From positions 1,486,001-1,550,000 of the forward strand of contig JAJEKV010000005.1 of assembly GCA_021234155.1 (NCBI GenBank): a stretch of 64,000 nucleotides of DNA. The letters are read 5' to 3'. Under the pieces are notes generated by a model. The model was not told where the DNA came from. It made no database searches and saw nothing but the letters and a program-made list of their open reading frames with translations. A program made the position numbers and the translations under genes. Origin of the DNA: Isoetes taiwanensis. Taxonomy: Eukaryota; Streptophyta; Lycopodiopsida; Isoetales; Isoetaceae. Each line of letters starts with the position of its first letter. The stretch's first letter is position 1. Positions 21,564-31,785 of this stretch are shown piece after piece.

Positions 21564-23234
21564 TTATTGCTGCCTGTCCTTATAATAAGTATGTTCATCA
21601 AAAATAATGTCTCTACTTATTATAATTTTGTTTACCTCAGGAATGAACATTCTGCAACCTTTACTTTGTTCGTCATACCCCACAAAATAGCCTATTTCTG
21701 CTCTATTGTCCAATTTCTGCCTTAGTTCTTTTGGCACATGGATATATCCTAGACATCCATAGGATTTAAGCACAGTATAATCAATGTTTGCTTTATTACT
21801 TGTCCATACCAATTCTGGAATGTTACCTTTCAAGCTTGAGGTTGGAATTCTATTTTGCACGTAAGCTGCTGTCCTCAGTGCTTCCTCCCATAATTTGTTT
21901 GGCAGACTAGAATATTTCAACATTGACCTCACTGCATCAAGCAAAGTCCTATTTTTTCTTTCAGCAATCCCATTTTGCTGTGGTGTATGTCTACAAGTCA
22001 ACTGCCTCCTTATTCCATTGGTCCTGCAAAAGAGCTCGAATTGAGCAGATAAGTACTCACCTCCTCTATCTGATCTTATACATCTTAATTTTCTATTTGT
22101 TTGTCTTTCCATTTCTGAAACATACATTTTAAAAGCATCAAGGGCCTGAGATTTTCGTGTCAAGCAATACACTTTGCATTTTCTGCTATAGTCGTCTATG
22201 AAAGTTATAAAGTATCTTTTCCCATTTCTGCTCCTAACATTTAAAGGGCCACAAAGATCTGTATGCACTAGATCTAAAACTCCTTCCGCCCTTTTTTGTG
22301 ATTTGGGAAATGGTAATCTTGTAATCTTGCCTAACATGCAGCCCTCACATAAGCATTTATGATTTTCTAGAATATTGCATTCAATGAGCCCTGTTTTTGC
22401 CATAACTTTCACATTATTATAATGTGTATGAGCCAACCTATTGTGCCAAGTTTCCATGTCAACCATTAACACAGCATTAACACCATCAACCAAGCCATTT
22501 TCAAACTGAAACAAGTTTCCAACTCGATTTGCCAAAAACCTCAATTCATTATTCATAAAGATTTTACAAGCTTTCTTCTCAAAGAAGATTTTGTAACCCA
22601 AGTCTACTAACTGGCACACTGATACTAAATTTTTTATCAGACTAGGAACACATAAAACATTCTCAATATTAACTTTATTTCCCTTAAGATCCAGCAGCTC
22701 CAGCATTCCACATCCTTCTATAGTTTGTAGGTCTCCATTGCCAACTTGTACATGTTTGGATTTAGCTGCTGTTTGATTTTTGAGCATGTCCAGAGATCTT
22801 ACTACTGATCTCTCAGCTCCACTATCAACTACAATCACAGAATTCTTGCCATTAGTTCTAGAATCAACATCATTTAATGAGCAAGCACAATTTACCTCAT
22901 CATCACTTGATTCTTCCTTCTCCTTAATTTCTGCTTTTTCTTGAGCAATATGAACCCCTGCAGATCCTCCTTTTCTTCCAGCTGAATATCCTTGTTTTAT
23001 GTCTTTACCTCTTCCCCTGCCCCTGCCATATTCTCTTTCTTTGGGACTAGGACACTTGGCAGCAATGTGACCTTTCCCTTTGCAGTTATAGCAGACTATT
23101 CCCTGCTTAAGTTTGGGGCAATTTGGCTTAATATGCCCTGCCTCATAACAGTTATAACAAACGGGCTTATCTCCTGGAGCTTTCTTCTTTCTAACAGCAT
23201 AAAGAATTTCAGCATTTTCTTCTTCTCTCATCAA
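21564..23234 (-). CDS. Copia gag C-terminus, protease and integrase
   Basis: A 556-codon frame. There are two CCHC zinc knuckles (CYNCYEAGHIKPNC about residues 26-39, CYNCKGKGHIAAKC 48-61). An aspartic protease has DSGAE at about 137. The integrase HHCC zinc finger (HNRLAHTHYNN, CEGCMLGK) precedes a DDE core: HTDLCGP, IRSDRGGEYLS and NGIAERKNRT. The frame begins after stops in the gag N-terminal region and ends at a single TAA that separates it from RT. Confidence 0.92.
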   Translation of the reverse strand: MMREEENAEILYAVRKKKAPGDKPVCYNCYEAGHIKPNCPKLKQGIVCYNCKGKGHIAAKCPSPKEREYGRGRGRGKDIKQGYSAGRKGGSAGVHIAQEKAEIKEKEESSDDEVNCACSLNDVDSRTNGKNSVIVVDSGAERSVVRSLDMLKNQTAAKSKHVQVGNGDLQTIEGCGMLELLDLKGNKVNIENVLCVPSLIKNLVSVCQLVDLGYKIFFEKKACKIFMNNELRFLANRVGNLFQFENGLVDGVNAVLMVDMETWHNRLAHTHYNNVKVMAKTGLIECNILENHKCLCEGCMLGKITRLPFPKSQKRAEGVLDLVHTDLCGPLNVRSRNGKRYFITFIDDYSRKCKVYCLTRKSQALDAFKMYVSEMERQTNRKLRCIRSDRGGEYLSAQFELFCRTNGIRRQLTCRHTPQQNGIAERKNRTLLDAVRSMLKYSSLPNKLWEEALRTAAYVQNRIPTSSLKGNIPELVWTSNKANIDYTVLKSYGCLGYIHVPKELRQKLDNRAEIGYFVGYDEQSKGCRMFIPEVNKIIISRDIIFDEHTYYKDRQQ

Positions 23235-23920
23235 TTTATTACGTTTCTATCTCGTCCTTAACATATTTTCAGCTTCTTCTCGTTTTTAGCCACATTCGAT
23301 TAAAGAGAAAGTGAGAATTTGAAGCTTCTGACTCGAGCAATGGCCAACACTATAAACCTTTGGATAAGGTGACTCTGCACCATCTAGATCAGCTACCAAA
23401 TTGTCAAATTTATTAAAGAAATCGAGACTTCTTCATCTTCATTATACTTCAAATTCTGAGCTCTTTCTCTAATACATCTATTTGAGATGAGCTTTTATTT
23501 TCATATTGTTTGAGTAAATAACTCCACATCATCTAGGGACATACCTCTAAGCTTCAAATGAATGGTAGGTCCGGGACTTTGCTTGTGATTATGCCTCTTG
23601 CCTCTTTGATGTTTGTTGACAAAGCACTAGATCTGGTCTGCACTCCTTCCTTCACCGGCCTCACCTGTGCTGATCCTGGCACAGCTGAAGTTCTGGAAAA
23701 GCGAACCACCTCCTCCAAAAGCTTGCTGAATTCTGGCTCCAATATTACTAGAGTCTCCACCACTAGTAACAACCACCTCTGCTTGGTTTGGGTTAACAAT
23801 TTCCCACAACTCTTCAACATCTAGAATATGCTGAATCTGCTCTTTCCATACTTGAAAACCAGATCCTCCATTGTACACTTGAACTGCACTTAGAAGACCA
23901 GCTCCAAACCTGGTTGCCAT
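23235..23920 (-). pseudogene. Copia gag N-terminal region, frameshifted
   Basis: The frame starts MATRFGAGLL just inside the primer-binding site and reads FQVWKEQIQHILDVEELWEIV, a typical copia gag start. Later pieces (LRGMSLDDVELFTQ) are in other frames with several stops. Gag is therefore not made intact. Confidence 0.75.
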
Positions 23921-23926
23921 TTTTTA

Positions 23927-23940
23927 TGGCTCTGATACCA
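23927..23940 (-). promoter_or_regulatory. Primer-binding site, initiator Met tRNA
   Basis: TGGTATCAGAGCCA on the - strand, two bases inside the 5' LTR. It complements the 3' end of initiator methionine tRNA. Confidence 0.93.
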
Positions 23941-23942
23941 AA

Positions 23943-24119
23943 TGAAGATTTTACAAACTTCAAATTACAAGTTCAATGATAAAGCAACCAGTTAACTTCA
24001 TACGATATGCAATGTAGCATAAGTTATTCAACCATTGAACCTATGATATAAGCTCTTATTTCATAAACAATGAATTCAAAATTGCATTAAGAACTTATGA
24101 AGCCTAACACAAGTAAATA
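23943..24119 (-). repeat. 5' LTR of copia element, outer tip missing
   Basis: Identical to the 3' LTR over 177 bases but lacks the outermost TGAAG. TATTTACTTG directly abuts the flanking duplication. Confidence 0.85.
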
Positions 24120-24161
24120 AATTTTTCTAGACATTAGACATTATGGTAGAGTGTAACAGGT
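24120..24161. repeat. 42-bp flanking duplication, right copy
   Basis: Exact second copy of 19073-19114. Confidence 0.85.
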
Positions 24162-24382
24162 CTACCAATGCATATGGAGGCATTCTTCATAGCTTCATGG
24201 CTAGAGCTGGATCTGACTTGAAACCATGTCATGTGACTGGTTTGCCTTTACTGAGCATGCAAGCTTTAATTAAGATATTTCTGAAGGCTGATCAAGAACG
24301 AATTAGGAGGTTTTTGAAGAAACTACCTGCAGAATTGTGCAGGCAAGAAGAACAAGATTGCGTATTAAACGGGAGCAAATAA
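24143..24382 (+). pseudogene. Coding-like fragment right of the copia insertion
   Basis: An open frame reads NAYGGILHSFMARAGSDLKP and ADQERIRRFLKKLPAELCRQ. It was probably continuous with coding-like sequence at 18.9 kb before insertion, although the frames do not join cleanly. The family is unknown. Confidence 0.35.
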
Positions 24383-24790
24383 TCGAAACGAGAGCAAAAG
24401 GAATATTCCTCAAAGATTCCTTTTTTTTTTTACAAAAAAGGGGTAAAACGAGGTTAAAAAAAAAGATGCATGAAATTCTATTTTGACCCCCCCCCCAAAT
24501 GACTAATTTTTTTGTGCAACGAAAGAATTGACTTTTTTAAAGTGTCACTTTTCTTAGCAAATAGAATGTTCTTGAAGTATGTTTTACGAGAGAAACTCTA
24601 ATTTCAGAGGATAAAATATTTAACAAAAAATTGAAGTAAGTCTGTAACTGAAATTGTAGTATTCTCAAAATTTGAAGATAGAATCTTCATATTCACATGC
24701 AAAATTTACAGTCTTTTTTTAAGACTCAGTTATGTACAAAAGTGTACTGGGGAGTGATGAGAGAGGGATCCAGGACGTCATCATATTCAT
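24383..24790. other. Intergenic, homopolymer-rich
   Basis: T, A and C runs (a run of C near 24487). No gene or signal seen. Confidence 0.5.
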
Positions 24791-26374
24791 TTATGCCATC
24801 CTCATCACCTTCACTTCTTTCACTGTCACTCGATCTTCCTCATCACTATCAACAGATGGTGAAGCATTGCCACCACCTTCTTCATCCTCTTCTTCGTAAT
24901 TACAAGTTTTTTTAAGCAAATTGATAGTCCTCTGGCGTAGACGATTGTCAGATTTCAATTTAAAATCATAGCACAATATAGTCACATCATTAAGGTTCAG
25001 CTCATCCCTACAACCCACCTTCTTGGACTTTCTCCCTTTTCCTTGGCTTCTCATTTCTAACTCATATCTACCTTCAAAAGTATTTTCTGAGCATGTTGCA
25101 AGCCAATGGATCTTGAGTTTAGTGACTAAGCCTTCCTCCTTAACTGTGTCAAGCACTTTTACTATCCAGAAAGGTCGACCTTTGTCATCCTCCTCAGTTG
25201 GAAGAGCAATTAGCATACCTTTGGTAATTTCTATGATATTACCTTGAGGCTCATTCCTGCGTCCCTGTCCGAGGTACATGACTCGATCCTCGTCTTCTTC
25301 TACTGCAGGTGCTAATGTAGCATTGCTTGGACCTGTTTGGTGCTGGGGTTGATGGAAGGTGTTAGGCCATTGAATCTTAGAGCTATGTTTTGCACAACAA
25401 TTTTCTGTTCGAGAAAGAAATTACTCCACCACATCCGATCTTCTTCTAAGAAGTACTTAAAGCCTGAGGAAATTCCATTTTCAATGGCTTTTAAGGATGA
25501 CGCTGGGATACTTTTCTTCTGCTTGGACTCCTTAGGATTTTTGAGAGGAAGTTGCTCAGCATGTTCTATGAAGGAAGTGTCTGGAATATATTTAAGGAAG
25601 CGCAATCTCTCTGGTGGACTCCAGTCCTTAGTTGTGGTATAGTTCTTCCCCTATAAGAAGCTTTGGCCATCTTTCAAGTAGAACTTGATGTGATGTTGGA
25701 AGGTGAGATCATTCAACTTGTTCACAGCTTGCTCTCTGTCTGAACGCTGAGAGAAAATAAACTCTCTGAAATCAGCAGTCTCTTTAAGAAGATCGATCAC
25801 TAGAGTGGGAGTGTAAGAATCTTCAATAATTCGAACTAAAGTAGGAAGAGAAAAAGCCGTCTTCCTTCTAAGGCGCACAGAAAATCTGCTGAACATTTGG
25901 TCAATCTGATCATGAGTGTGGCCTATAAGTAAGAAACCGAGCTTCACTTTTCTAAAGATCCCTAGCTCCATTAACATGGCACAGTAAGCAAAGAGTGTTT
26001 GATTCTTGTTCTCCCTTGTAGTATTGTCAAGTTGCAGGTAAAGCACAGGTGGTAACTGCTCTTGCTCGCACAGGACCTTGTTAAGAATTGTAATTGTGAG
26101 GTTCGAATCACCATGCAAGTTTGGATATGTCAAAAATACTTTGCACTTTAGACTTCCTTTAGAGACCATAGCTCCTACAAGGTGGACCTTAACAAAACAT
26201 TCCTCTGGCACATCCTTAAGAATGTTCAAGAAATGGGGTAGAGTAGTTTTTTTTTTTATCCATTCCATCAATCACAACAGACATATATTGCAGTGGATGT
26301 TCAAGAGCTTTTTTTCTGTGCTTGGCAAGCTTTCTTCTCTCTGTTGCTTGTTGTTCACGATGTCTGGCAAGGTT
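24791..26374 (-). pseudogene. DUF7869-type transposase-like gene A, C-terminal part
   Basis: After a 3' splice site (TGCAACAG, exon from 26374) the frame reads LARHREQQATERRKLAKHRK and VVIDGMDKKK. After a shift in a T-run near 26250 it goes on through LYLQLDN..ENKN and LLIGHTHDQIDQMF to 25651. This D...D...HTHxxID pattern is the DUF7869 RNase H-like core. A TAG at 25651-25653 is followed in frame by more protein (DWSPPERLRFLKYIPDTSF), then a frameshift near 25310 leads to a C-terminal block (ITKGMLIALPTEEDDKGRPF, to 24791) that looks like a BAH/chromo-type module with an acidic tail. The gene is probably dead. A fragment of a matching N-terminal region lies at 36.9-37.3 kb. Confidence 0.65.
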
Positions 26375-26624
26375 CTGTTGCACAATAAAGCATGATTTCA
26401 TTAATTGGATAAAATAACGCAATTTTGAGAATTTTAAGCACACCTAATTTGCTCAAGCACCAATACTTTTACCTAGTTCTCGAGCCTAAGATACATGAGG
26501 TCACTAATGTACACTTATCCATACAAATTATGTGTTATACTTGTACGTGTATGTGATACTTGTACAAGCTCAATAATGGCGTTACAATCTACGCCAATAA
26601 TTCACATCAATAATTTTACTTCAC

Positions 26625-26631
26625 TATAAAA
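26625..26631 (+). promoter_or_regulatory. TATA box, unit 1
   Basis: TATAAAA lies 38 bases before the ORF start, preceded by a CCAAT-like CCAATAATT at 26594. The whole block is conserved in unit 2. Confidence 0.55.
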
Positions 26632-26668
26632 AACATCTCGATTCAGTGGTAGAGATCATTCATCTTCC

Positions 26669-26851
26669 ATGACTTCCTTGCCTCCTCGTCCGGAGCACAT
26701 CCGATCCTTCAAGTGCTACTTGAGCTACAACGATCTGTGTGAATGCTACAGAAATGGTATTAATCTTGATCCACGGCGAGTGGTTGCAGGAAGCTCACTC
26801 GTGTTGTGGTCCACCTTTATTGGCTTCCTGATCAAGAGATCTATGAGCTGA
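26669..26851 (+). CDS. Small unknown protein, tandem copy 1
   Basis: 60 codons from ATG at 26669. It contains FKCYLSYNDLCECYRNGINL, matching IKCSMSYNDLVGC in copy 2. Near the end its frame departs from that of copy 2 (which reads IWLPERNSYEILGIT), so it is probably frameshifted and truncated from about 80 residues. No domain recognised. Confidence 0.4.
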   Translation: MTSLPPRPEHIRSFKCYLSYNDLCECYRNGINLDPRRVVAGSSLVLWSTFIGFLIKRSMS

Positions 26852-27243
26852 ATGGCATCACCTTAGCAGGTGTTGATGATGAGTGAATCGTTGAAGACCT
26901 GTGTACCTGTCAAGGATATAATAATGATATATGAGCACTTCTATAGTATGTAAGGATGTAATAAGCATAATCAATGTTATTTGATGTATCGAACCTGAGT
27001 GATTCGTATGGGTGTGCTCTTCGACCTCCACTTAATCTGCAAGCAGTCTCTAATTTAAATCACACCTAAATTACTCAAGCACAAATACTTTTACCTTAGT
27101 AAAATCCACAAAGCATGTTTTCACTTGATACACATATCCATACAAAATATGCATTATACTTGTACGTATACATGAGTCTTATATACGCTCAATAATGGTG
27201 CTACAGTCTACCCCAATAATTCACATCAATAATTTTACTTCAC

Positions 27244-27250
27244 TATAAAA
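27244..27250 (+). promoter_or_regulatory. TATA box, unit 2
   Basis: TATAAAA in the context TTTTACTTCACTATAAAA, as in unit 1, 37 bases before ATG 27287. Confidence 0.55.
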
Positions 27251-27286
27251 GCAGCTCACTTCGGGGCTAGAGGTCATTCATGTCCC

Positions 27287-27530
27287 ATGGAATTTTCGTC
27301 TTCTTCTGTTCACCACATTGAGGCGATCAAGTGCTCAATGAGCTACAATGATCTTGTCGGTTGCCTAGACAGGGGTATTCTTCTTGATCCCTACCTGTGA
27401 TCCAAAGCTATGGGCGCTGAGATTCGTTGCCCTGGGCTAATTCGTGTTATGATCTACCTCATTTGGCTTCCTGAGCGCAATAGCTATGAGATATTAGGGA
27501 TCACTCCTGCAGCTATTGATGATGAATGAA
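27287..27530 (+). pseudogene. Small unknown protein, tandem copy 2
   Basis: ATG at 27287 reads EAIKCSMSYNDLVGCLDRGI and LLDPYL, then a TGA. The same frame continues LIRVMIYLIWLPERNSYEIL to GITPAAIDDE. The paralog at 26669 lacks this stop, so copy 2 carries a nonsense change. Confidence 0.4.
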
Positions 27531-27791
27531 TCACCTGTTCAACATTGTATAGTGTAAGAGCTCTTGTGTTAAGATGAAAAATGCAAGACGTAATGAATAT
27601 TAACTAGTCTATTGTACCTTGCATATTTATATGATATAGTAATTATGTAAAACAGCATTGCATACCTCAGGGGTTCTCATCATCCTCGTTAGCTTCTTTA
27701 GCCATTAATTCTTGCAACTGAGCCCCCACACTACTGGGGATCACCACTAACAACTGCCTGGTCTCTATCGCCCAACCGTAGTCTATTGTTT

Positions 27792-30790
27792 TCAAATGTT
27801 GGTAGCGTGGCGGGTCATTAGGATTGGGTCTCCAATTCTTGCTCCATCAATCCCTATACTGCATTGCATATGAGGTTTCCTTTCTGGCAACAGGCTCAAA
27901 ACAAGAGACAAACATTCGTAATGAGGGAGATTAGGGTCCTCTATTGGGTCCTCTTCGGCAAAAGCCATCCACGTCAGCCTGATCAGCAAGAGCATTCCTT
28001 TCTTGACATCTTGGTCCTGGGTCGAATATTTCAACTGGGTTCTTGGGTCTACCCGAGAAAGACCCTACATAATGAGATGCTTCAATGTGCTGATCCACCA
28101 ACACGTTTTCGGGTTCTTCCAATGCGTCTTGCCTGGTGCTGGGCCAGAAATCTTGAATGACAGCTCTGCCGGGCTGAACGTCCTCAAGCACTCGCAAGGT
28201 GGACCAGTAGTCAATAACTTCATTCATATATGTGTTGGACGATGAGTTATCGCCAGCTCTAGAAATAGCTGCCCAGTGCATCATGTACTTGGCAATAGAA
28301 GCTCTCAATGCACCTATATCTTTCAAGCTCCCATATGGCTGCACGACCTTAGGTGACCCTCTCGGAATCATAGGTAAACCTTGGGCATCCTCCTTCCACA
28401 TTCTGATTCCCTTTTCAGGGAGCCACTCCCTATGCCCTGGCCTCATCTTGTAGAACATTAGTGGCCATCCATCCTTCATGCAGAACTTGAAGAGTAGAGG
28501 TTCCAAATGACCACATAAACGGTCCTTCTTATGAGGGATAAAACCTTTCACGAATTCCTTCCAATTAGGAACCTCTGACACAAGGTAAGGTGAAGGAGAC
28601 TTTGAACTACACTGCCTGAAGAGTTGCATAAGCTCTGGAATAGTCAATGCATCCGATCTTCTCATTAGAGTAGAGTAGTTTCCAAAGAGGGCATCTATGT
28701 CATCGTGGGTGTGTCCAACCATCATGAATCCCAGCTGCACTTGATCGAAGACACCTAACCAAACCAAGTATGACAAGTAAGAGAAAAGATACCTATTCTT
28801 GTTTTGACCTGAGCAATTGTCTAGCTGCAAGTAAAGCCTCCTAGGCAACTTCTTCAGTACCATAGGGCCCTTGGGAGGAGGCAGAAAATCATTCCTAGTG
28901 CCATTTACCATTTTTGTCCTAAGGGCATCCGTGCTTAAAATTGCTCCACCCCAGCAGCTTTTAGGATGATCTGTATGTCTCAAATGTCCCCAATTGTCCT
29001 CAGATTGATTCTCCAGTATTTTCAAGGTATGATTTAAAGATCCCACATGAAAATTCGAATCATCAGGCCAGAGGTCCAGTGAGAAGTGGCCCAAGGCACC
29101 TACACCATGCCCGTGCATGAGAGCACTTGTAACACTCACCTTCAATCGTTCACCCCTCCAAACAGACTTTGCTAGCTTTTCTAGACGAGGAACCATGGTC
29201 TTATTCTGATCCATCTTATCATGTATAATGGTTAAGGCATGTTCAGGAGATCGATGAGACAAAGCTCTCCATGACCAGTAGAGACTCCTGCATGAAAGTT
29301 GAGCTGTCATGTGAGATTTCCTTTCTACGGCAAGCTCCTTTCTTTCATTTGGATCTCTAGTCTTGGCAAGCTTCTCCTTTATCACAATATAGGTATTACA
29401 CTTAGAAAATGATATCCTTTTAGCGATTGCTACCTCTGAGTAGTTCTCCTTCCATGCTGACAAGAAGGACGAGGGAGAAACATGTTTTCCTGTCATCTCG
29501 TGCACGGTAATATCTACCTCTTGATGTATGTCCTTTTTAGTCAAGATGGAAGGTAATCTCTTCACGTTCTCTCTAGTGCCCCCACTCGTAACCTTTGAGC
29601 GGTGTGGCATAGTCTCAGCATTTTCATCTATATACATAGATAGCACAGCAGTTCCGGCCAGTGTATGAGATCTTGTCTTCTTAGATCCGGAGTTTCCATG
29701 CTCCGCAATCCTATGGCCACTCAAAAATAGCTTCCTCCATTTGTAAAATGTAGAAATGGGAATACCATAAGCACTATCCCATGCCTTCACGCAGACTTGC
29801 TTGTTGTTTAGCATTAGCTTTGTGACAGTTCCATTCTCTGAGCAAAGATCTAGCATATTGAAAGCAAAAGTTGTGCGTTCTGAGCTTTTCATGTTCCAGT
29901 AAAAGGTCCTCATGTAGGCTACCTCTTTAAACGTGAAATTAGCACAACATCTCTTCAAGCAGCAGAGCGAGGGCCTAAACTGCAAGATAGCGTCAGCTGT
30001 GGTTTTTCTTTCACATTTGTTTGGGGCGGAGCGTGGTCTGGCCCTCCTGTTTACCATGTGGTATTGTCTTTTTTTTTTGTATTCCAACCTCTGGCCTGAT
30101 GGCATAAGGTTCTTTCTCGAGCTCTGTCTCCTTCACGGCCGAAACTAGACTTGAAACTGGAATACTGTCTACTAGAACCAATGCTATTGGCCATCTCACC
30201 AAATCATGCACCCGCGGCATTTTTGCACAAGCCTGACAGCGCATAGAAACATTTTCGAGCATGGGCAACAGGTTCATAATAAAAACCCCTATCCATTCTT
30301 CACTCAACTTCATGTCAGACACAACATCGTTTGGATCTGCGAAGATGATGACACCTGAAGCATAAGGCATATTGCAGCACTCATGCAGTAACGCGCATGT
30401 CTTCTCCACTAGTTGATCTCTACAAATCCCATGCACTTCACTTGGTTTACTGTTTTCTACACTACCATTTTCTCTGACCTGCCAATTTATCCGTTTGATC
30501 TGACCAGGTGGTGTGCTGACATCGGGTGCTGCATGGATTTCATTCTTAAGGTCGCTTTTGGACCAAAGAACAAAGGTACCGATAGCTTCGCCTAGCTTGT
30601 TCAATTCCGGTTCCGGAAAAGGAAGTGGTATCTGCCCATCAAAGACAACTACAACAGAAACTACTATCAAATCTTCTGGCACAGGAATGTTGTGGTGTTG
30701 CATGAAGTTATGCACTCTGCCTTCAGCCACTTTCTTCCCCAACAAGTAGAACGACTGTAAAGCTTCCATCCTACAAAAAAAGGTCAACAT
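27792..30790 (-). CDS. DUF7869-type transposase-like gene B, nearly intact
   Basis: Two long frames join at a run of ten A near 30073. 30790-30073 encodes an N-terminal region (HNIPVPEDLIVVSVVVVFDG, FPEPELNKLGEAIGTFVLW) like the DUF8039-type domain of Ulp1-related transposon proteins. 30105-27931 encodes 724 residues with a Cys-rich start (CCLKRCC), STFYKWRKLF, then the RNase H-like core: IIHDKMDQ (D about 296), LYLQLDNCSGQNKN (D about 429) and GHTHDDID (465-471). The C-terminus reads DVKKGMLLLIR in a neighbouring frame, ending 27792. Total length would be about 950 residues. The A-run shift could be a sequencing error. It presumably cuts or joins transposon DNA; that role is inferred. Confidence 0.75.
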
Positions 30791-31785
30791 TGCTCGTCAA
30801 CATCGCGATCGCGATCCTCTGGACCACATTGGTAAGAAAATAATTGGGACAATATTCATGGCCCCAGCAAGTATTATTTTATGAGTTCAGCTCTATGGCC
30901 CACTAAGAAATCATTTTCCTCCAGGATTGCACGACATAATACCTCAACAAGATCGCGAACGCGATCCTCTGGATCACTTTGGTACATAAATAACTAGTCT
31001 TCTTCAAATCTAACTAGAATCTTCTTCAAATCTAACTAAAATCTTCTTCAGCTCTAACTATTTTAGTTATGACCATTAAAAAAACATTTTCCTTGGGGAT
31101 TTACCTCCACCAGATCGCAGTCGCGATTATTTCGATGCGAGCAGATGTAGAACGTGTACCTCACGTCGCGTTAAACGTCGATATCTCAGTAGGAGCGCAG
31201 TTGCGATTCCTTTAGGCAGAGATCCGAGCTGGTGCAGTTGAGCAACAAAACCCTATTTGAGTAAGTCTTGCAAATTAGTTGTTAACATAAATATTAATTG
31301 CAACTGTTATTTCCACAACAATTCTCTACTTTACTGTTGATTAGAATGGAGATCTGTCCTAATTTGGCAACCACATAGCAGATCCATAGTCATCTAAGGG
31401 AGATCACCCAATTTAAGGTGATCGACTGCACCATTAAGCATCTTTGGGTATGCGCTGTGCTCTTGGCAAGGCGTATTTATGCCCAATATTAGGATCATCT
31501 TCTAGTCTCACTCTAAAGGCATCGAATGAGCCATTCTATGCCTGAAACCGAGCTGTCTAAACCCTTCATTACTCCATTCCTCGGAGAAATGCACCATTGA
31601 TTCAGGGCTCCCTTAGCAGATTACACACAGCCATGAACATCATATACCATATAAGAGATGGTGTTATTACAGTAAAATGCATGGTTGGTTGTGGAAAGAC
31701 TATTATCTCCCATACATAAACAATAAAACAGAAATCACCTCCTGAATTGAATAATGTCTGGCTGCATATGCAGGTAAGGCCTTAG
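30791..31785. other. Divergent intergenic region between gene B and the methylase gene
   Basis: About 1 kb between the start of the - strand DUF7869 gene B and the first + strand exon. It has four of the GATCGC palindromes (30802-31206) and three TCTTCAAATCTAACTA repeats near 31001-31060. It is a likely shared promoter. Confidence 0.45.

Larger units (their letters stand above)
19114..24119 (-). mobile_element. Ty1/copia LTR retrotransposon
   Basis: LTRs lie at 19114-19295 (3') and 23943-24119 (5'). The shared 177 bases look identical by eye, implying recent insertion. A primer-binding site TGGTATCAGAGCCA (initiator Met tRNA) is at 23940-23927. Gag, protease, integrase, reverse transcriptase and RNase H follow on the - strand in copia order. 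Despite its youth the coding region carries a stop between integrase and RT and a scrambled gag, so this copy was probably mobilised by another element's proteins. Confidence 0.93.
26440..27680 (+). repeat. Tandem duplication, about 620-bp unit, each with TATA box and small ORF
   Basis: Unit 1 (26440-27059) and unit 2 (27060-27680) share CACACCTAA..CTCAAGCAC, TATACTTGTACGT, CTCAATAATGG, CCAATAATTCACATCAATAA and TTTTACTTCACTATAAAA in the same order. The promoter halves are better conserved than the ORFs. Confidence 0.8.

Noticed and set aside
30060-30110. Frameshift in DUF7869 gene B as evidence of a dead gene
   Set aside because: It falls in a run of ten A where assembly errors are common. 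The frames on both sides are otherwise open for 260 and 724 codons.
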